Below are positions 61,363 to 64,000 of a stretch of DNA of 64,000 bases, piece after piece; within the stretch, counting starts at the first letter, position 1; each line of letters begins with the position of its first letter. The DNA comes from an uncultured Clostridia bacterium (GTDB lineage: Bacteria > Bacillota > Clostridia > TANB77 > CAG-508): NCBI GenBank assembly GCA_934183305.1, contig CAKPSF010000003.1, positions 1-64,000 on the forward strand, given 5' to 3'. The notes below the pieces were generated by a model. It had not been told where the DNA came from, made no database searches, and saw only the letters and a list, made by a program, of their open reading frames with translations. The position numbers and the translations under genes are program-made.

Positions 61363-62241
61363 TTAATTTTCTTCTGCTAACGCAATTAAAAATTTTCCAT
61401 AATCACTCTTTTTTAAATTTTGTGCAAGTTCTTGTAATTGTTCTTTATTTATCCAGCCATTTTCATAAGCAATTTCTTCCGGGCAACAAATTTGCAACCC
61501 TTGTCTTTTTTGTATTGTCTGTACAAAGCTGGCAGTTTCTAAAAGTGAATCATGCGTTCCTGTATCAAACCAAGCCATTCCTCTTCCAAGTTTTTCTACC
61601 TTTAATTTATGCATATTCATATAAGCTTCATTTACACTTGATATTTCTAGTTCACCTCGTGCAGAAGGTTTAATTGTTTTAGCAATTTCCACAACATCAT
61701 TTGTATAAAAATATAGTCCTGGAACTGCATAATTTGATTTTGGAATTTCTGGTTTTTCTACTATTGAAATAGCATTGCCTTTTTCATCAATCTCAACAAC
61801 TCCATATCTTCTTGGATCATTTACTCTATATCCAAAAATTGTTGCTTCTTCTGTTCTATTATTTACTCTTATTAATATTTCTTTTAAATCCCCACCATAG
61901 AACAAATTATCACCTAAAATTAATGCAACATTAGAATCACCAATAAATTCTTCTCCAATAATAAATGCTTCTGCAAGTCCATTTGGATTTTCTTGTACTT
62001 TATACTCTAACTTTATTCCCCATTTAGAACCATCCCCAAGAAGTTCTTTAAATGTTACATTATCTCTTGGAGTTGTAATTATTAATATTTCTCTAATTCC
62101 AGCCTCCATTAAAACATATAATGGATAATAAATCATTGGCTTATCATATACCGGCATTATTTGTTTTGATATTGCTATAGTTAATGGATATAATCTTGTT
62201 CCACTTCCACCTGCTAAAATTATTCCTTTTCTTTCTTTCAT
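61363..62241 (-). CDS. rfbA: Glucose-1-phosphate thymidylyltransferase
   Basis: The product is 292 residues from ATG, with only TAGGAATT upstream, a weak site consistent with coupling to the preceding gene. The nucleotide loop [22 protein letters not shown] loop [30 protein letters not shown], and [20 protein letters not shown] are the signature of RfbA. It makes dTDP-glucose, the first committed step. It starts two bases after the rfbD stop codon. Confidence 0.96.
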   Translation of the reverse strand: MKERKGIILAGGSGTRLYPLTIAISKQIMPVYDKPMIYYPLYVLMEAGIREILIITTPRDNVTFKELLGDGSKWGIKLEYKVQENPNGLAEAFIIGEEFIGDSNVALILGDNLFYGGDLKEILIRVNNRTEEATIFGYRVNDPRRYGVVEIDEKGNAISIVEKPEIPKSNYAVPGLYFYTNDVVEIAKTIKPSARGELEISSVNEAYMNMHKLKVEKLGRGMAWFDTGTHDSLLETASFVQTIQKRQGLQICCPEEIAYENGWINKEQLQELAQNLKKSDYGKFLIALAEEN

Positions 62242-62243
62242 AT

Positions 62244-63089
62244 TTAATTCCTACTTTCTTTTTCTAAATATCTCATTAATGCTTCTTCATAGGTTGGTAT
62301 TTTTATTCCTAATTTCAATAACTTATTCTTTGACATTTGTGAATTTTTAGGTCTTTTAGCTGGTCTAGGGAACTCTTCCGTTGTTACTGGATTCACATTG
62401 CAATTTATATTTTGTAATTTATATATTAACTTTGTAAAGTCATACCATGTTGTGTATCCTATATTAGTTGAATTATATATTCCATATGGAATATCTTTTT
62501 CTATTGCTTGATGAATTATCTTAGCTAAATCAACAGCATATGTTGGACTTCCATGTTGGTCATTTACAACACTTACTTCATTTCTATCTTTTGCAAGATT
62601 TATCATAGTTCTAACAAAATTATTTCCTTCACCATAAAGCCATGCAGTTCTAAAAATATAATATTTGTCACAATTTTGTTTAATAAAATTTTCTCCCTCA
62701 AGTTTTGTAGTCCCATATACTGCCTGTGGATTCTTTTCATCTTCTTCGCTATAGTCTTCATCAACTGGCTTGTCTCCACCGAAAACATAGTCTGTACTTA
62801 TATGTATTAATGTAGAATCATTATTTTTTGCAGCAATTGACAAATTTTTAGGTCCAATAGCATTAATTTTATATGCCAATTCAGGTTGTTCTTCTGCTCT
62901 GTCAACTGCAGTATATGCAGCACAGTTAATAATATAACTTGGTTTTATTTTATTAATAAAATTACTCACTGCATTTTCGTCTGTTATATCCAATTCTGCC
63001 ACATCTGTGCAAATCAGTTCATTTTCTTTTAGTTCTTCTCTTACTGCTTTTGCAAGCATTCCATTAGCACCTGTAATTAAAATTTTCAT
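62244..63089 (-). CDS. rfbD: dTDP-4-dehydrorhamnose reductase
   Basis: The product is 281 residues from ATG after AGAGGAA. A Rossmann [49 protein letters not shown] and [14 protein letters not shown] (YxxxK) near 128-133, with the family's [10 protein letters not shown] and [15 protein letters not shown]. It reduces dTDP-4-keto-L-rhamnose to dTDP-L-rhamnose, the last step. It follows the flippase gene by 15 bases, so sugar synthesis and export are one operon. Confidence 0.96.
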   Translation of the reverse strand: MKILITGANGMLAKAVREELKENELICTDVAELDITDENAVSNFINKIKPSYIINCAAYTAVDRAEEQPELAYKINAIGPKNLSIAAKNNDSTLIHISTDYVFGGDKPVDEDYSEEDEKNPQAVYGTTKLEGENFIKQNCDKYYIFRTAWLYGEGNNFVRTMINLAKDRNEVSVVNDQHGSPTYAVDLAKIIHQAIEKDIPYGIYNSTNIGYTTWYDFTKLIYKLQNINCNVNPVTTEEFPRPAKRPKNSQMSKNKLLKLGIKIPTYEEALMRYLEKESRN

Positions 63090-63104
63090 AAATATTCCTC
63101 TAAA

Positions 63105-64000
63105 TTATTCCTTTATTTTTTTCTTTAATATACTCTTAAGTAATTCCAATAAATACTGAAACGAATCAATTTTTAAAATCTTTGCTCCAGCTATATATAT
63201 TACTCCCCCAACAACAGCTTGAAACATAAGTGAGACAATTATAGGTAAATTAATAAATCCAATCAAGTATACAATTACTCCCATAATTACTGCAAGTAAA
63301 AGGCTTGGTAATATGTCCCTTATCTGTTCTATATAACTATAATCAAGTAATTTCTTATTAGGCCAAGAATTAATTATCTGTCCCAAAAGTCCACTTACAA
63401 GCAAACTGCAGGCCATTGCCATTGGACTAATATACATTGTTGCTAATAGAAGTAGTACGCCTATGATTTTTTTTATAATTTCCATTTTTAAAAACAAATC
63501 ACTTCTTCCCATTGCTTTTATTGCATTAAGATTTGCTGTATGTATTGGATATAACATAAATGTTACACAAAATACACACAAATATGGAACGCATTCCAAC
63601 CACTTTTCTGTCAATAATAACGTAACAATGTTTTTCGATGCAAAAGTAAGTCCCATCATTAATGGAGCCATTATAAATATACTCGTTTTTATTGCTCTTC
63701 TAGTCATATCTCTTACTCTAGATTTATTTTCTTGTTCATTTGACATTGTTGGCAATAGCACACTATCTATTGATGTGTTTATGTTTGTTACTATTAAATT
63801 TGGAAACTGCTTACCTTTATTATAAAACGCCAAATCCGCAGAAGAATATATCTTACCTATTATTAATTGTCTTATATTTTCATAAGTTGTATCTAATAAT
63901 GCAGAAGCTGATAATTTCCATCCATAAGAAAATAATTCTTTTAATCTCTTAAATGAAAACATTCTCTTTGGTCTCCACTTAACAGTTAGCCATAATACAA
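63105..64000 (-). CDS. Polysaccharide flippase (MOP superfamily), 5' end outside window
   Basis: The open reading continues past 63962 to the edge without a stop (residues before the first Met read LWLTVKWRPKR), so the visible part is the C-terminal approximately 298 residues of a larger protein. It contains RLKELFSYGWKLSASALLDT, a typical inner segment of the MATE/MOP flippases, and eight to nine membrane helices. It should flip lipid-linked oligosaccharide units, here rhamnose-containing, to the outer face. It leads the rhamnose genes. Confidence 0.88.
   Translation of the reverse strand, partial: VLWLTVKWRPKRMFSFKRLKELFSYGWKLSASALLDTTYENIRQLIIGKIYSSADLAFYNKGKQFPNLIVTNINTSIDSVLLPTMSNEQENKSRVRDMTRRAIKTSIFIMAPLMMGLTFASKNIVTLLLTEKWLECVPYLCVFCVTFMLYPIHTANLNAIKAMGRSDLFLKMEIIKKIIGVLLLLATMYISPMAMACSLLVSGLLGQIINSWPNKKLLDYSYIEQIRDILPSLLLAVIMGVIVYLIGFINLPIIVSLMFQAVVGGVIYIAGAKILKIDSFQYLLELLKSILKKKIKE

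Overview
This AT-rich window (judged by eye well under 35% GC) looks like a chromosomal piece of a Gram-positive Bacillota, most likely an uncultured gut-type Clostridia. The signs are strong AGGAGG ribosome binding sites, TTG/GTG starts, a CIRCE element before clpB, a sortase-type NPKTG surface protein, LiaF- and VanZ-family membrane proteins, an ECF sigma/anti-sigma pair and prepilin-like GITLVALIITII leaders. Almost every gene is on the minus strand. The plus-strand exceptions are a response regulator (2368), an orphan gene of richer base composition (9661) and an OB-fold lipid-anchored-like protein (56282).

Layout. 1-5.7 kb: end of an SPFH gene, two membrane-anchored proteins of unknown role, and a two-component set in which a LuxR-type regulator converges on a sensor kinase and a 7TM kinase-like protein. 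5.9-7.5 kb: a gene graveyard holding truncated SDR, peroxiredoxin, deoxyribosyltransferase-like and ASCH genes. 7.6-28.5 kb: a long accessory stretch of short, mostly monocistronic same-strand genes: ECF sigma/anti-sigma, DUF4362, DUF5131, GNAT, prolyl-tRNA editing protein, two Ham1/RdgB-type pyrophosphatase domains (one fused to a CTP-synthase-like ATPase), three NUDIX domains (one fused to a nucleotidyltransferase), a uracil-DNA-glycosylase-like protein, MerR regulators with 19-bp-spacer promoters, flavodoxin, methyltransferase, LiaF and a DUF6179/DUF6323 pair. Many members here are broken (frameshifts, nonsense codon, N- or C-terminal truncations), so the region is turning over rapidly.

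28.6-34.3 kb: an AbrB - ABC exporter - Ogt operon, a second ABC exporter and an ORF6N-domain protein. 34.5-34.9 kb: a Gly-Met-Tyr tRNA operon with consensus promoter, a hairpin spacer and a terminator. 35-41.8 kb: dihydrofolate reductase/thymidylate synthase, a coiled-coil protein of unknown role, and an acyl-CoA synthetase/metallophosphoesterase/tsaD/site-2-protease operon.

41.8-47.6 kb: a tandem hairpin repeat, a frameshifted prepilin-like gene, clpB under CIRCE control, and a sortase-anchored surface protein. 47.7-56.1 kb: a conserved PBP1A-cysS-DUF1189-ftsH-lysS operon. 56.3-64 kb: DUF1980-like protein, AI-2E-family permease, an exceptionally cysteine-rich CBS protein, PAP2 phosphatase, VanZ, the complete dTDP-rhamnose pathway (rfbB, rfbC, rfbA, rfbD) and a polysaccharide flippase that runs off the right edge.

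The most unusual items are the CTP-synthase-like/Ham1 fusion beside a P-loop-less guanylate-kinase-like gene, the 17-cysteine CBS protein, the nucleotidyltransferase-NUDIX/Ham1/tRNA-editing operon, the P-to-stop peroxiredoxin fragment with a ribosome-binding-site hairpin, and the 20-nt tandem hairpin repeat before the site-2-protease operon.
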